Shown here: one piece after another, positions 17,987 to 26,703 of the stretch
How the letters are laid out: every line of letters begins with the position of its first letter
Position numbering within the stretch: position 1 is the first letter of the stretch
Translations under genes and position numbers: made by a program
NCBI GenBank assembly: GCA_017442825.1
Contig: JAFRYZ010000034.1
Span: forward strand, 1 to 53,312
Reading direction: 5' to 3'
Source: Prevotella sp.
GTDB lineage: Bacteria; Bacteroidota; Bacteroidia; Bacteroidales; Bacteroidaceae
DNA length: 53,312 bases
Notes under the pieces: model-generated
The model's input: only the letters and a program-made list of their open reading frames with translations
The model's database searches: none
Told to the model about the DNA's origin: nothing

Positions 17987-18463
17987 TCAAAATTGTAATA
18001 TCTCTTTCAATTTGGTGCGCCCCCTTGATAATAGTTGCTTAACTGCGTCATCCGAAGAATCGGTAATAGCAGCAATATCCTTGATAGAATATCCGTTCAG
18101 ATAGAACAATGTGATAGCAAAACGTTCTTTTGGTGGAAGTGATCGTAGAGCAAGATGGAGACTTTGGTGCTTAAATCCGTCATCGGCAGATGTACTACTG
18201 ACGAGAGTACGGGCCTCATCGACACTTTCCATGGTACAACAGCTGGCCTTATGATTCAAAAATGTATTGTAGGCAATCTTGAACAGCCATGAACGGAAAC
18301 GTCCATTTTCCTGATAACCCGCACTAGACAGGTAGGCTTTTACCAACGAGTCCTGCGCAAGGTCGTCGGCATCACTCTTGTTGCCACAGCAGAGAGCGAA
18401 CAAGAAACCACGAAGGGCTTTCTGCTCACGCTCTACATTGGCAATAAACTGGGTGCGAGTCAT
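17987..18463 (-). CDS. ECF-type RNA polymerase sigma factor
   Basis: A 158-residue sigma-70 family protein with region 2 (ADDLAQDSLVKAYLS and FRSWLFKIAYNTFLNHK, residues ~32-75) and region 4 (LPPKERFAITLFYLNGYSIKDIA plus a helix-turn-helix, ~108-155), and no regions 1 or 3. This is the ECF layout. It should redirect polymerase to a small regulon in response to an envelope or other external signal. The gene lies between a DUF6249-like membrane protein (6-bp gap upstream) and the small two-helix membrane protein downstream, which are likely its regulators. Confidence 0.92.
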   Translation of the reverse strand: MTRTQFIANVEREQKALRGFLFALCCGNKSDADDLAQDSLVKAYLSSAGYQENGRFRSWLFKIAYNTFLNHKASCCTMESVDEARTLVSSTSADDGFKHQSLHLALRSLPPKERFAITLFYLNGYSIKDIAAITDSSDDAVKQLLSRGRTKLKEILQF

Positions 18464-18469
18464 AATCGT

Positions 18470-18916
18470 TTACCCCTGACAGGCAAGTTGTTGTTCCTCT
18501 GCCTCCAACTCTTTGGCGAGCATATTCTTTCCTATGCCATAATTAACAAGGAAAGCAATTCCGATAGCGAGCAGAATTAACCCTGCACAAATAGCCATCA
18601 CCGGGTTGTCGGTTCCTCCTCTGCCTGCATAACTAAGCCATGCACCAAAGCCGACAAAACCAAGTCCCAGTAAAGCACAAAGTGTACCTTTTAATAATTT
18701 AGAAAGCAATTTCTCTTTTAATAGTTTCTGCTTGGGCGAGATTTTCTTCATCCATTCTTCAATATCCATTTCCGGATTCTTCTCTATGGCAGCCAATACT
18801 ATTTCTGTACGTTTGTTGGTCTCGTTCATACGACGACGAACACTAAACCAAACGACCATGATTGGAAGCAAACATCCACATCCCAATGGTACTAATATAC
18901 CTATAAGTTCTTTCAT
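18470..18916 (-). CDS. DUF6249-like membrane protein
   Basis: A 148-residue protein with three hydrophobic segments: residues ~3-25 (LIGILVPLGCGCLLPIMVVW), ~78-98 and ~106-128. Between the first two is a charged cytoplasmic loop (RRRMNETNKRTEIVLAAIEK, EEWMKKISPKQKLLKEKL). The pattern matches proteins annotated DUF6249 that precede ECF sigma genes in Bacteroidetes. As first gene of the cassette it may sense or transmit the signal, but there is no direct evidence. Confidence 0.75.
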   Translation of the reverse strand: MKELIGILVPLGCGCLLPIMVVWFSVRRRMNETNKRTEIVLAAIEKNPEMDIEEWMKKISPKQKLLKEKLLSKLLKGTLCALLGLGFVGFGAWLSYAGRGGTDNPVMAICAGLILLAIGIAFLVNYGIGKNMLAKELEAEEQQLACQG

Positions 18917-19022
18917 TTTTCTTTTTTTATGGGTTAGACTTCATTTCATTGTGAACCGATTCAACTATATAACAGTTCTGAAATGAAAAAGGTGACATCG
19001 ATATGAAAAAATTGTTCAATTC

Positions 19023-20255
19023 TTAATTTGTTCTTATCAACCAAACAACTTTTTCTGTACCATCAGGACTGCAGAACTTGCACTGAGTCTCAACGTCTTT
19101 CCATTCTATCCGCATATAGGTGCAGATATCATTGATAGCGATACCATTAACTTCTTTCAGGTAATCACCTGTACGAATTCCTTTCTGATAGGCTATTGAC
19201 CCTTTACGGATAACAGCTTTCAGCAATCCACGAGTGTCTCCAGCGTCTGCTGGTATGAGTGCTATGCTACCAGCCTGACTGTTGCCAACAGTAATACCCT
19301 GCTTATTATGAGGCAGAAAGACAAACTGCTTCCGCGGTGCGTCAATAATCAATGAGGCATGCTTCAATATGGCACTCCCAAGTCTCATCGTTCGATGAAC
19401 TGTTGTACAGTAAAAGTCGTTAAGAGGCAGTTCACCGATCTTCATCGTTGGAAAGTGCAGAAGTCTCCCCACTAAAGTATCAGTGGTCAAGCCATACAAT
19501 CCCGCACTGGCTTTAATTACAGTATCCATTTGTTCCGTCAAGTTATCCAGCATCTTTCTGTTTTCTGGATATTGCAACAGCCATTGGTCCAAATATTCTT
19601 GAGGCAATTCATACCAGATGTTAAAGGCGCCAGTATCAAATACTGATTCTATCAATCCCAGAGGAGTTTCAACTATAACTTCTGGACAATAGGGCTCTTT
19701 CATTGTATATTTAGTTACGGGCTTTCCTTTTTCTTCTTCTAAAAAGAAATTCTTCTTGTCCGTGACGATGAGCAAACTATCTTTCGTATCCAACTTAAAC
19801 GAAAGTCCGGCACCGACGAGATTAAAACCAAGCACTCCGTCAAACATATCACACAGGAAGTCACCCATCGAATCTTCCACTAACATCGGATAGTTCTCAA
19901 TAAGCAGATTCCCCATCTTCATCGCTGGGAATTGATAAAGGGTTTGACTGCCCATGTTCATATTGGCATCACCGACAATCAGGCTGTCTGCCGTTATGGG
20001 TCTCATCCAACGTTCTTTCTGTCGTTGCCATACACCGAGAGGCGCACCAGTATCAAGAACAAAGCGTCTGGTTTGTCCTTCAATTTCAACAGGAACAATG
20101 ACTGCACCGTCCGTCACTTTAATCTTGATCGTATCAACAAAATTCTTTTTGGAAAAACAGATGGAACGAGAGGCGGTCTTGATGATGTTTTGCGCTAGCA
20201 CCGGAGTTACGCAGGCTAAGGTAAGCAGTGCGGTGATAATCGTTTTCTTGTTCAT
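19023..20255 (-). CDS. Two-lobed retropepsin-like aspartic protease with PDZ domain (complete paralogue)
   Basis: A 410-residue protein. The start at 20255 (MNKKTIITALL) gives a clean signal peptide ending near VLAQ (residue ~22). An ATG 14 codons upstream would put extra residues before the signal peptide, and the promoter at 20317-20346 leaves a 55-nt leader. The two catalytic triplets are D68-TG (VLDTGAP) and D207-TG (VFDTGAF). Each is followed by a hydrophobic flap and GFNLVG/GSAILKHASLIID strands, then a C-terminal PDZ domain (~345-410: GLLKAVIRKGSIAYQKGIR). It is predicted to be a periplasmic or surface protease. It is a direct-repeat paralogue of the gene at 1-1190. It follows its own promoter and is 106 bp upstream of the ECF cassette, not clearly part of it. 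Confidence 0.9.
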   Translation of the reverse strand: MNKKTIITALLTLACVTPVLAQNIIKTASRSICFSKKNFVDTIKIKVTDGAVIVPVEIEGQTRRFVLDTGAPLGVWQRQKERWMRPITADSLIVGDANMNMGSQTLYQFPAMKMGNLLIENYPMLVEDSMGDFLCDMFDGVLGFNLVGAGLSFKLDTKDSLLIVTDKKNFFLEEEKGKPVTKYTMKEPYCPEVIVETPLGLIESVFDTGAFNIWYELPQEYLDQWLLQYPENRKMLDNLTEQMDTVIKASAGLYGLTTDTLVGRLLHFPTMKIGELPLNDFYCTTVHRTMRLGSAILKHASLIIDAPRKQFVFLPHNKQGITVGNSQAGSIALIPADAGDTRGLLKAVIRKGSIAYQKGIRTGDYLKEVNGIAINDICTYMRIEWKDVETQCKFCSPDGTEKVVWLIRTN

Positions 20256-20316
20256 AATTGATTCGTGGTTATTCTTTGTTTTAATATACGACAACAATCG
20301 TCATTGAATTTGTTGA

Positions 20317-20346
20317 CAAAGATAAGCATTTTATTCCTACTTCCAA
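20317..20346 (-). promoter_or_regulatory. Promoter of the second aspartic protease gene
   Basis: The minus strand has TTG (20344-20346), 19 bp, then TATCTTTG (20317-20324). It is back to back with the mmdA promoter (20376-20407). Confidence 0.65.
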
Positions 20347-20375
20347 CCAACAGAACGAAGAAAAACAAGCATTTC

Positions 20376-20407
20376 TTTTGCTTTGTCCTCTCTAATTTGT
20401 ACCTTTG
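20376..20407 (+). promoter_or_regulatory. Promoter of the mmdA-biotin carrier operon
   Basis: TTTTG (20376-20380), 19 bp, then TACCTTTG (20400-20407), a near-ideal match. The leader to the ATG at 20445 would be about 30 nt. Confidence 0.75.
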
Positions 20408-20444
20408 CACAAAATTTGTAAAAGGTAAAGAACTGATATAAATT

Positions 20445-22010
20445 ATGAGTAAACAAACAGAGAAAATCAAGGAACTGATTACCAAGCGCGAGCAAGCTCG
20501 TCTCGGTGGCGGTGAGAAAGCTATTGAGAAACAGCACCAGCGTGGTAAGTACACGGCACGAGAACGTATAGAGATGCTTGTCGATAAAGATTCATTCGAA
20601 GAATACGATATGTTCAAACTACATCGTTGCCACAACTTCGGTATGGAGAAAAAACAGTATCTGGGTGACGGTGTCGTTGTCGGCAGTGCAACTATTGACG
20701 GCAGATTGGTGTATGTCAGCGCACAAGACTTTACAGTAAATGGAGGATCGCTCTCTGAGACAATGAGCCAGAAAATATGCAAGGTCATGGATATGGCTGT
20801 GCAGAATGGTGCTCCGATGATATGCATCAACGACTCTGGTGGTGCACGTATTCAGGAAGGCATCAATTCTTTGGCTGGCTATGGTGAAATTTTTGAGCGT
20901 AACATCCTTGCCAGTGGTGTTATTCCACAGATTAGTGGTATCTTCGGTCCTTGTGCCGGTGGTGCCGTTTATTCCCCAGCCCTCACTGATTTCATTCTGA
21001 TGATGGAGAATACCAGCTATATGTTCCTGACAGGACCTGCGGTTGTGAAAACTGTGACAGGCGAGGATGTCGATGCTGAACACCTCGGCGGAGCAAGTGT
21101 ACATGCCAGCAAGAGTGGTGTTACCTCGTTCACGGCAAAGACCGAAGAGGAAGCTATGGAGATGATTAAGACATTGCTGAGCTATATTCCTAGCAACAAC
21201 ATGGAAGAAGCTCCTCGTGTTGAGTGTGACGACCCCATCGACCGAAAGGAAGATATTCTGAACGAGATTATCCCCGACGACCCGAACAAGGCATACGATA
21301 TGTATAAGGTTATCTCTGCCATTACGGACAACGGCGAGTTCTTTGAGGTGCAGCCAAAATTTGCCAAAAACATTATCGTCGGCTTCGCTCGTTTCAATGG
21401 TCAGAGTGTAGGTATCGTTGCGAATCAGCCTTCAGCTTACGCTGGTGTATTGGATGCCAATGCAAGCCGTAAGGGTGCCCGTTTTGTGCGTTTCTGCGAT
21501 GCTTTCAATATTCCTATTGTATCGTTGGTTGATGTACCAGGATTCCTGCCTGGTACAGGTCAGGAATACAACGCCGTCATACTGCACGGAGCGCAGTTGC
21601 TCTATGCTTATGGTGAGGCTACCGTTCCAAAGATTACGATTACTCTTCGCAAAAGTTACGGTGGCAGCCACATTGTGATGGGCTGCAAGCAGTTGCGTGC
21701 CGACTTGAACTTTGCATGGCCATCAAGTGAGATCGCAGTAATGGGTGCCAGCGGTGCCGTAGCCGTACTCTCTGCACGTGAGGCAAAGGCTAAGAAAGAA
21801 GCTGGTGAAGACGTGAAGGCATTCCTCGCTGAGAAAGAACAAGAATACACAGACCTCTTTGCCAATCCGTATCAGGCTGCTCAGTATGGTTACATTGATG
21901 ACGTTATAGAACCACGTAATACTCGATTCCGCATTTGCCGTGGATTGGCTCAGCTGGCTTGCAAGAAACAAAGTCTGCCGGCAAAGAAACACGGATGTAT
22001 GCCTATGTAA
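20445..22010 (+). CDS. mmdA: Methylmalonyl-CoA decarboxylase / propionyl-CoA carboxylase carboxyltransferase subunit
   Basis: A 521-residue biotin-dependent carboxyltransferase with two crotonase-like halves: the N-half has DSGGARIQEGI and FGPCAGGAVYSPALTD, the C-half has VDVPGFLPGTGQEY and KSYGGSHIVMG. It transfers CO2 between (S)-methylmalonyl-CoA and carrier-bound biotin. In Bacteroidales this family is assigned to the Na+-pumping methylmalonyl-CoA decarboxylase of the succinate-propionate pathway, but the same fold serves propionyl-CoA carboxylase. No biotin carboxylase and no membrane decarboxylase beta subunit are in the window, so the direction cannot be proved. It is followed by the 50-residue gene (45-bp gap) and the biotin carrier. 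Confidence 0.93.
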   Translation: MSKQTEKIKELITKREQARLGGGEKAIEKQHQRGKYTARERIEMLVDKDSFEEYDMFKLHRCHNFGMEKKQYLGDGVVVGSATIDGRLVYVSAQDFTVNGGSLSETMSQKICKVMDMAVQNGAPMICINDSGGARIQEGINSLAGYGEIFERNILASGVIPQISGIFGPCAGGAVYSPALTDFILMMENTSYMFLTGPAVVKTVTGEDVDAEHLGGASVHASKSGVTSFTAKTEEEAMEMIKTLLSYIPSNNMEEAPRVECDDPIDRKEDILNEIIPDDPNKAYDMYKVISAITDNGEFFEVQPKFAKNIIVGFARFNGQSVGIVANQPSAYAGVLDANASRKGARFVRFCDAFNIPIVSLVDVPGFLPGTGQEYNAVILHGAQLLYAYGEATVPKITITLRKSYGGSHIVMGCKQLRADLNFAWPSSEIAVMGASGAVAVLSAREAKAKKEAGEDVKAFLAEKEQEYTDLFANPYQAAQYGYIDDVIEPRNTRFRICRGLAQLACKKQSLPAKKHGCMPM

Positions 22011-22055
22011 AATATAGAATACTGAATCTAGAGAATCTAGAAAACAGAAAAGACA

Positions 22056-22208
22056 ATGAAAGATAAAAACATATATGCAGTCATAGCTCTTGCTCTCCAC
22101 GAGTTCAAGGGTAACAACGTGCACGATAAGGAGCCGGGCGTTATCACCATTAAGCCCCGACACACCTTGTGGAATGCAAAGTTTCAAGTTATGACGCCGA
22201 AACCGTAA
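22056..22208 (+). CDS. 50-residue MmdE/OadG-tail-like small subunit
   Basis: The ATG at 22056 opens 50 codons ending in TAA at 22208, placed between the carboxyltransferase and biotin-carrier genes. The N-terminal pattern IYAVIALALHE and a later TLWNAKFQVM segment resemble the cytosolic C-terminal tail of OadG/MmdD subunits. In Veillonella the decarboxylase operon has a separate ~55-residue epsilon chain (MmdE), homologous to the delta-chain C-terminus, that stabilises the complex. There is no transmembrane helix here, unlike OadG. It is assigned by position and pattern; it is too short for a firm homology call by eye. Confidence 0.72.
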   Translation: MKDKNIYAVIALALHEFKGNNVHDKEPGVITIKPRHTLWNAKFQVMTPKP

Positions 22209-22254
22209 GAATGGAAATGACGTCCTACTGTTTTACTGATAAAATCACAAAGCA

Positions 22255-22680
22255 ATGAAAGAATATAAATATACCATAGAAGGTAAGGAATACAAGGTTG
22301 CCATCGGTGATATTGCCGACAATGTTGCTGAAGTAACCGTTAACGGTGAAGTTTTCAAGGTGGAGATGGAACCGGAAACAGAACCTGAGAAGAAGAAGGT
22401 CGTATTGGGACAGCCTGCAAAAGAAAGTGCCTCAGACGAAGCAACACCTTCAGCTCATGTCAACACAGCAAATGCCGTAAAGGCTCCACTGCCTGGTGTC
22501 ATTACTTCTATCGAAGTGGAAGTAGGTCAGGAAGTAAATGCCGGTGATACCGTTGTGGTATTGGAAGCAATGAAGATGGCTAACAATATCGAGGCAGAGA
22601 AGAGCGGAAAGGTCACTGCTATTTGCGTTAAGCAGGGCGAAAATGTCTTGGAAGATGCTCCACTGGTTGTGATTGAATAA
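22255..22680 (+). CDS. Biotin carboxyl carrier protein (MmdC-like)
   Basis: A 141-residue protein: an N-terminal ~40-residue beta segment, a flexible Ala/Pro/Glu linker (~41-72) and a C-terminal biotinyl domain (~73-141) with the biotinylation site EAMKMAN, Lys107. It carries carboxyl groups between the carboxyltransferase and a decarboxylase or carboxylase partner. The gene starts 46 bp after the 50-residue gene. Downstream is a terminator and then the convergent panD gene, so the operon ends here and the usual Bacteroidales beta subunit gene is absent from this place. Confidence 0.93.
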   Translation: MKEYKYTIEGKEYKVAIGDIADNVAEVTVNGEVFKVEMEPETEPEKKKVVLGQPAKESASDEATPSAHVNTANAVKAPLPGVITSIEVEVGQEVNAGDTVVVLEAMKMANNIEAEKSGKVTAICVKQGENVLEDAPLVVIE

Positions 22681-22733
22681 TCCCCCCTCCTGCCCCCCCC
22701 TCAAGGGGAGTGAATGAGATAAGAAGTAAATAT

Positions 22734-22761
22734 AAACGGACGGAAAAATTTCCGTCCGTTT
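22734..22761. terminator. Bidirectional terminator between the biotin carrier and panD
   Basis: 13-bp perfect arms (AAACGGACGGAAA at 22734-22746 and its complement at 22749-22761) enclose a 2-nt loop, with A-rich and T-rich flanks. It lies between convergent genes. Confidence 0.82.
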
Positions 22762-22788
22762 ATTTCTTCTATCTCCTTACTACTTTCA

Positions 22789-23133
22789 TCACAGTTTGTT
22801 GCCTTCTTTCGGGAAGATGACAGAAGGAATGAAGGTTTTAGCTTCTTCAAAATCCATCAAGGCATAGGATATAATAATAATCGTATCGCCTGGTAGAACT
22901 TTACGAGCTGCGGCTCCGTTCAAGCAAACTGCGCCAGAGCCACGCTCACCTTTTATAATATAGGTTTCAAAACGCTCGCCATTGTCATTGTCGAGTATTT
23001 GCACTTTTTCTCCTGCAATCAGGTTGGCAGCATCCATCAGGTCCTCGTCAATAGTGACGCTTCCCATATAATGTAGATTCGCTTCTGTGACTGTAGCACA
23101 GTGAATCTTACTCTTCATGACTTCTATCAGCAT
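22789..23133 (-). CDS. panD: Aspartate 1-decarboxylase PanD
   Basis: A 114-residue pyruvoyl enzyme making beta-alanine from L-aspartate for pantothenate and CoA synthesis. The proenzyme self-cleaves between Gly24 and Ser25 (YMGS), creating the pyruvoyl group at the new alpha-chain start; Lys9 and Tyr22, part of the usual active site, are present. It follows panC by 26 bp in the same operon, so both substrates-to-pantothenate steps are co-expressed. Confidence 0.95.
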   Translation of the reverse strand: MLIEVMKSKIHCATVTEANLHYMGSVTIDEDLMDAANLIAGEKVQILDNDNGERFETYIIKGERGSGAVCLNGAAARKVLPGDTIIIISYALMDFEEAKTFIPSVIFPKEGNKL

Positions 23134-23159
23134 GGTCCGGTTATCTATATAAACAAAAA

Positions 23160-24011
23160 TTATTCTCTAAATGTGATATGATCTATTAAACGAATCGGAG
23201 TTTTTCCGCAATATACCGTTATACAACCTACAACGGAGTCGCTGTCATCCCACGAATCCACATCGAGCAGCGTGTTGCCATCGACAATAGAGAAATACTC
23301 CACATCGAGACCATCAACGGCATTGATGTCATTGACCACCTTGTCATGTGTCTCCTGTACAGTATGTGTCTTAGAAAAAGTAACACCGGTTTTGAGAGCC
23401 TGGTAAATCTTCGGAGCTATAGCACGCTCTTCCTCAGAAAGTAAGGTATTGCGGCTACTCTTTGCCAAACCGTCTTTCTCACGAATGGTTTCGCACTCTA
23501 CTATCTGAATAGGCATACCGATATATTTCACCAACTGCTTTATTACAGCTATCTGTTGCCAATCCTTTTTACCAAGGTAAGCACGATCAGGACGAACAAT
23601 ATAAAACAGACGACTGACAACCTGGCAAACACCGTTAAAATGTCCAGGACGTTTGGCGCCCTCCATCACCGTTGAAACAGGAGGAAATTCAAACTTACGA
23701 GTGTCTGGTATCGGATACATCTCTTCTACTGATGGAGCCAACACATAGTCAGCACCGACTTTCTCCAGTAGTTCGCAATCGGCATCCAGCGTGCGCGGAT
23801 AACGGTCAAGGTCGCCTTGGTCGTTAAACTGTGTCGGATTAAGAAACACACTCACCACCGTTACGTCGTTCTCCTTGACACTGCGCTTCACCAGCGAGGC
23901 ATGTCCTTCATGCAGGGCACCCATAGTAGGCACCAACCCCACACTCTTACCATCTTTGCGAACGGCGAAGAGTTCGTTCTGAAGGTCAACGATCTTACTG
24001 AATACTTTCAT
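23160..24011 (-). CDS. panC: Pantothenate synthetase PanC
   Basis: A 283-residue ligase condensing pantoate and beta-alanine with ATP. Signatures are [11 protein letters not shown] (the HIGH-like motif), [12 protein letters not shown], a KDWQQ segment and the KMSKS-like region [10 protein letters not shown]. Start 24011 ([10 protein letters not shown]) is preferred to an ATG 49 codons upstream. AGAAAGGAT precedes it, homologues begin here, and the extension is hydrophobic with no relation to the family. The promoter region is shared with the divergent starch synthase gene. It forms an operon with panD. Confidence 0.93.
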   Translation of the reverse strand: MKVFSKIVDLQNELFAVRKDGKSVGLVPTMGALHEGHASLVKRSVKENDVTVVSVFLNPTQFNDQGDLDRYPRTLDADCELLEKVGADYVLAPSVEEMYPIPDTRKFEFPPVSTVMEGAKRPGHFNGVCQVVSRLFYIVRPDRAYLGKKDWQQIAVIKQLVKYIGMPIQIVECETIREKDGLAKSSRNTLLSEEERAIAPKIYQALKTGVTFSKTHTVQETHDKVVNDINAVDGLDVEYFSIVDGNTLLDVDSWDDSDSVVGCITVYCGKTPIRLIDHITFRE

Positions 24012-24167
24012 ATCCTTTCTCTTTTTCGGGGTGCAAAGTAACAAAGAATTTCTTAAAAAGACAAGGTTTAGCCTGAAAATATGGCAAAATGCGTTCGAAA
24101 TTGCCAAAATTAAGTAAAAGAAAAGGCTTTTTTCATGTTGAAATAGCATATTTTTCAACTTTTTTCA

Positions 24168-24175
24168 TACCTTTG
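24168..24175 (+). promoter_or_regulatory. -7 promoter element of the starch synthase-DUF4270 operon
   Basis: TACCTTTG is an exact -7 match about 50 bp before the ATG at 24226. No good -33 box was seen at the standard spacing. Confidence 0.5.
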
Positions 24176-24225
24176 CATGTTGTTGGTGCTTAACAAAGCT
24201 TCCGACATAACTTAAAACTTGCGAA

Positions 24226-25035
24226 ATGGGAAAGAAAGTATTATTCATCAACCAGGAAATCACTCCTTACGTACCAGAGTCTGAAATGTCACTCATGGGT
24301 AACCTAATGCCACTTAAGATGCAGGAATCAGGTTTTGAAATCCGCACGTTCATGCCGAAATGGGGCACCATCAACGAGCGTCGCGGACAGTTACATGAGG
24401 TTATCCGACTATCGGGTATGAATATGATTATTGATGATACCGACCATCCGCTGATTATCAAAGTGGCAAGTATTCCCCAATCGCGCATTCAAGTCTATTT
24501 TATCGACAACGAAGACTACTTCCAGAAGCGTAAGACCACTGTCGATGAACAAGGAGACGAGTATGCCGACAATGGTGAGCGTGCCATCTTTTTTGCACGG
24601 GGAGTTTTGGAAACAGTAAAAAAACTGCGTTGGGCTCCCGACATCATCCACTGTCAGGGCTGGATGAGTGCCGTCATTCCATTCTATGTGAAGACAGCCT
24701 ATCGCGAGGAACCTCAGTTTGAGAATACAAAGGTTATCACCTCCCTCTTCTCCGAGCAACCGAAAGACGACTTCGGCACAAAGTTCAAAGAGATATTGGA
24801 ATTTCGAGAGGCTAAAAGTGACATGCTGACGAAATACGACGAGATATTCGATTTCATAGAATTAGGGAAACTTGCCATCGACTATTCTGACGGCATTGTG
24901 AAGACGAGCAACGACGTTAACACTGAACTGCTGAACTATGCCGAGAAGAACGATAAGAGCATACTAACTCATCCGGCAGAAGAACAGATTACCGACACTT
25001 ACACCGATTTCTATAACAAGCTAATAGGAGAATGA
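24226..25035 (+). CDS. Stand-alone glycogen/starch synthase N-terminal catalytic domain (GT5 type)
   Basis: A 269-residue protein corresponding only to the N-terminal Rossmann half of a GT5 glycogen/starch synthase. It has an N-terminal VLFINQEITPYVPESEMSL in place of the KxGGL loop, DIIHCQGWMSAVIP, and DYSDGIVKTSNDV near the end. The C-terminal nucleotide-sugar-binding half is missing, and the ADP-glucose Lys-x-Gly-Gly motif is not recognisable, so catalysis as a normal synthase is doubtful. The one-domain form followed by a DUF4270 gene is a conserved Bacteroidales arrangement. The stop overlaps the next start by 4 bp, indicating coupling. Confidence 0.85.
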   Translation: MGKKVLFINQEITPYVPESEMSLMGNLMPLKMQESGFEIRTFMPKWGTINERRGQLHEVIRLSGMNMIIDDTDHPLIIKVASIPQSRIQVYFIDNEDYFQKRKTTVDEQGDEYADNGERAIFFARGVLETVKKLRWAPDIIHCQGWMSAVIPFYVKTAYREEPQFENTKVITSLFSEQPKDDFGTKFKEILEFREAKSDMLTKYDEIFDFIELGKLAIDYSDGIVKTSNDVNTELLNYAEKNDKSILTHPAEEQITDTYTDFYNKLIGE

Positions 25036-26519
25036 AAATCAAATATATCACTGCAGTCATTGTCACCCTCATGTTGACAATGACTGCCTGCGAAGATACA
25101 ACTGACGTTATTGGAACCTCACTAATTGGGGATGTCGATAAACTTCATATAGAAGCTGACACCTTTGATGTTGCCTCCGAGACCATCCCTACCGGTCCCG
25201 TTTTGTCGCGTTCTATCAATGCTTATCTAGGACGAATCAAGGATCCCGAAACTAATAATCTTATCAAGGGCGACATTATGATTCAGTTCAATACGCGTAA
25301 CAACTTCAACATGCTTGCGGAGAATCTGATTACCAGTCGCGATGCCGACAACAAGGTGATTGCCGATTCGTGCGAGATACGTCTATATTACAAAAGTTTT
25401 GTTGGTGATTCTTTGGCACAGATGAAAGTGACGGCTTACGAGATGAGCAAGCCCATGGAGGAAAATACCATGTACTATTCCAGCTTCGACCCCATGACAG
25501 CAGGATATGTAAAGACTGACGCTTTCCAACAAAGCCGCACCTACACACTTCAAGACCACACACAGTCTGTGGCCGACAGGACAAGTAGTGACTACACCCC
25601 CAACATCCGCTTTGTCATGAATGGAAAATATACGGATAAAAACGGTGTCACCTACAACAATTTCGGCACTTATATCATGCGTAAGTATTATGAGACTCCC
25701 GAAAACTTCCGTGACGTCTACAAATTTATCCATAATATCAACCCAGGCTTCTTCTTCAAGACTATCAACGGTATAGGTTCAATGGCGAAGATTTACTCTG
25801 CACAACTCTTCGTTCACTTCCGTTATAGCAATGGAGGCACGGAGACAAAAGCCAGCACTGCATTTGTCAGCACGGAGGAAGTTCTCCAAACCACAACCTT
25901 CACCAACGAAGAAGAAACACTGGAAAAACTCATCAACGACCAAACGTGTACCTATCTGAAGACTCCTGCAGGTCTCTTTACACAGTTGACGCTCCCCATC
26001 TCTGACAAGACTGTCGTCGTTGATGGTGTCAGCAAACTGATTAGGGGTATTGAAACGGGGCATCAGAATGACAGCATCAATACTGCCAAATTAGAGATTT
26101 TCAGAAAGAACAATCAAGTACAAACCTTCTATTCTTTAGGTATACCGCAAACGCTATTACTGGTACCACTTGATGATTTGGAATCATTCTTTATCAGCAA
26201 TAAGGTGGCAGACTATAACACCACTTTCTTGGCAACATACTCCAGCACACGCAACAGCTATACCTTTAATAATATAGCAGGACTCATCAACATGATGATC
26301 AAGAAAAAGAAGGAAGGAACCATCTCCGAGAATTGGAACAAGGTGGTCTTGGTGCCTGTAACCACAGAGTACAGCAAGACATCATCATCTTCATCGGTTT
26401 CTGTTTTGAGCAAGGTGATGCACGACATGTCGCTCACCAGTACGCGACTGATGAAAGGAACGGATACGGATTCACCGATCAAACTTAGCATCATCTACGG
26501 TAAGTTCTCCGAACAATAG
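25032..26519 (+). CDS. DUF4270 family lipoprotein
   Basis: A 495-residue secreted protein with a lipoprotein signal peptide and lipobox LTMTAC (lipidated Cys20), followed by CEDTTDVIGTSL, the typical DUF4270 start. The body is beta-rich with many Thr/Ser/Asn and no enzymatic motif I recognise. It should be anchored to the outer membrane. Translational coupling with the one-domain starch synthase (ATGA overlap) suggests a linked role, perhaps in cell-surface glycan handling, but this is inference only. Confidence 0.85.
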   Translation: MKIKYITAVIVTLMLTMTACEDTTDVIGTSLIGDVDKLHIEADTFDVASETIPTGPVLSRSINAYLGRIKDPETNNLIKGDIMIQFNTRNNFNMLAENLITSRDADNKVIADSCEIRLYYKSFVGDSLAQMKVTAYEMSKPMEENTMYYSSFDPMTAGYVKTDAFQQSRTYTLQDHTQSVADRTSSDYTPNIRFVMNGKYTDKNGVTYNNFGTYIMRKYYETPENFRDVYKFIHNINPGFFFKTINGIGSMAKIYSAQLFVHFRYSNGGTETKASTAFVSTEEVLQTTTFTNEEETLEKLINDQTCTYLKTPAGLFTQLTLPISDKTVVVDGVSKLIRGIETGHQNDSINTAKLEIFRKNNQVQTFYSLGIPQTLLLVPLDDLESFFISNKVADYNTTFLATYSSTRNSYTFNNIAGLINMMIKKKKEGTISENWNKVVLVPVTTEYSKTSSSSSVSVLSKVMHDMSLTSTRLMKGTDTDSPIKLSIIYGKFSEQ

Positions 26520-26530
26520 ACTCTCACGTT

Positions 26531-26662
26531 ATGGCAGACAACTATCTTGAACGCCACCGCGAAGAGTACGAGCAACGCAAACAGGCATGGTTGCGCAAGC
26601 AGAAGCACCTGCCGAAGAACTACTCGCGCAACATACAGCGTCCCGACGACGAAGCGCTGTAA
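26531..26662 (+). CDS. 43-residue charged small protein
   Basis: The ATG at 26531 opens 43 codons ending in TAA at 26662, 11 bp after the DUF4270 gene and 41 bp before clpC. The product begins MADNYLERHREEYEQRKQAW and is rich in Arg, Lys and Glu, likely one long helix ending RPDDEAL. Similar short proteins starting MADNYLE occur in Bacteroidales to my recollection, sometimes carrying an unsupported 'dehydrogenase' name. The reading frame shows clear coding character. Function unknown. Confidence 0.68.
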   Translation: MADNYLERHREEYEQRKQAWLRKQKHLPKNYSRNIQRPDDEAL

Positions 26663-26703
26663 GAGATTTGGCACAGCATTTGCATGTTGGTATAAAAAAG
26701 CCA

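Noticed and set aside
24012-24158. N-terminal extension of PanC
   Set aside because: The extension is hydrophobic and unlike the family, and a ribosome-binding site precedes the start at 24011.
26587-26703. Longer N-terminus of ClpC
   Set aside because: It overlaps the 43-residue gene in another frame. Homologues start at the MNQF-type sequence at 26704.
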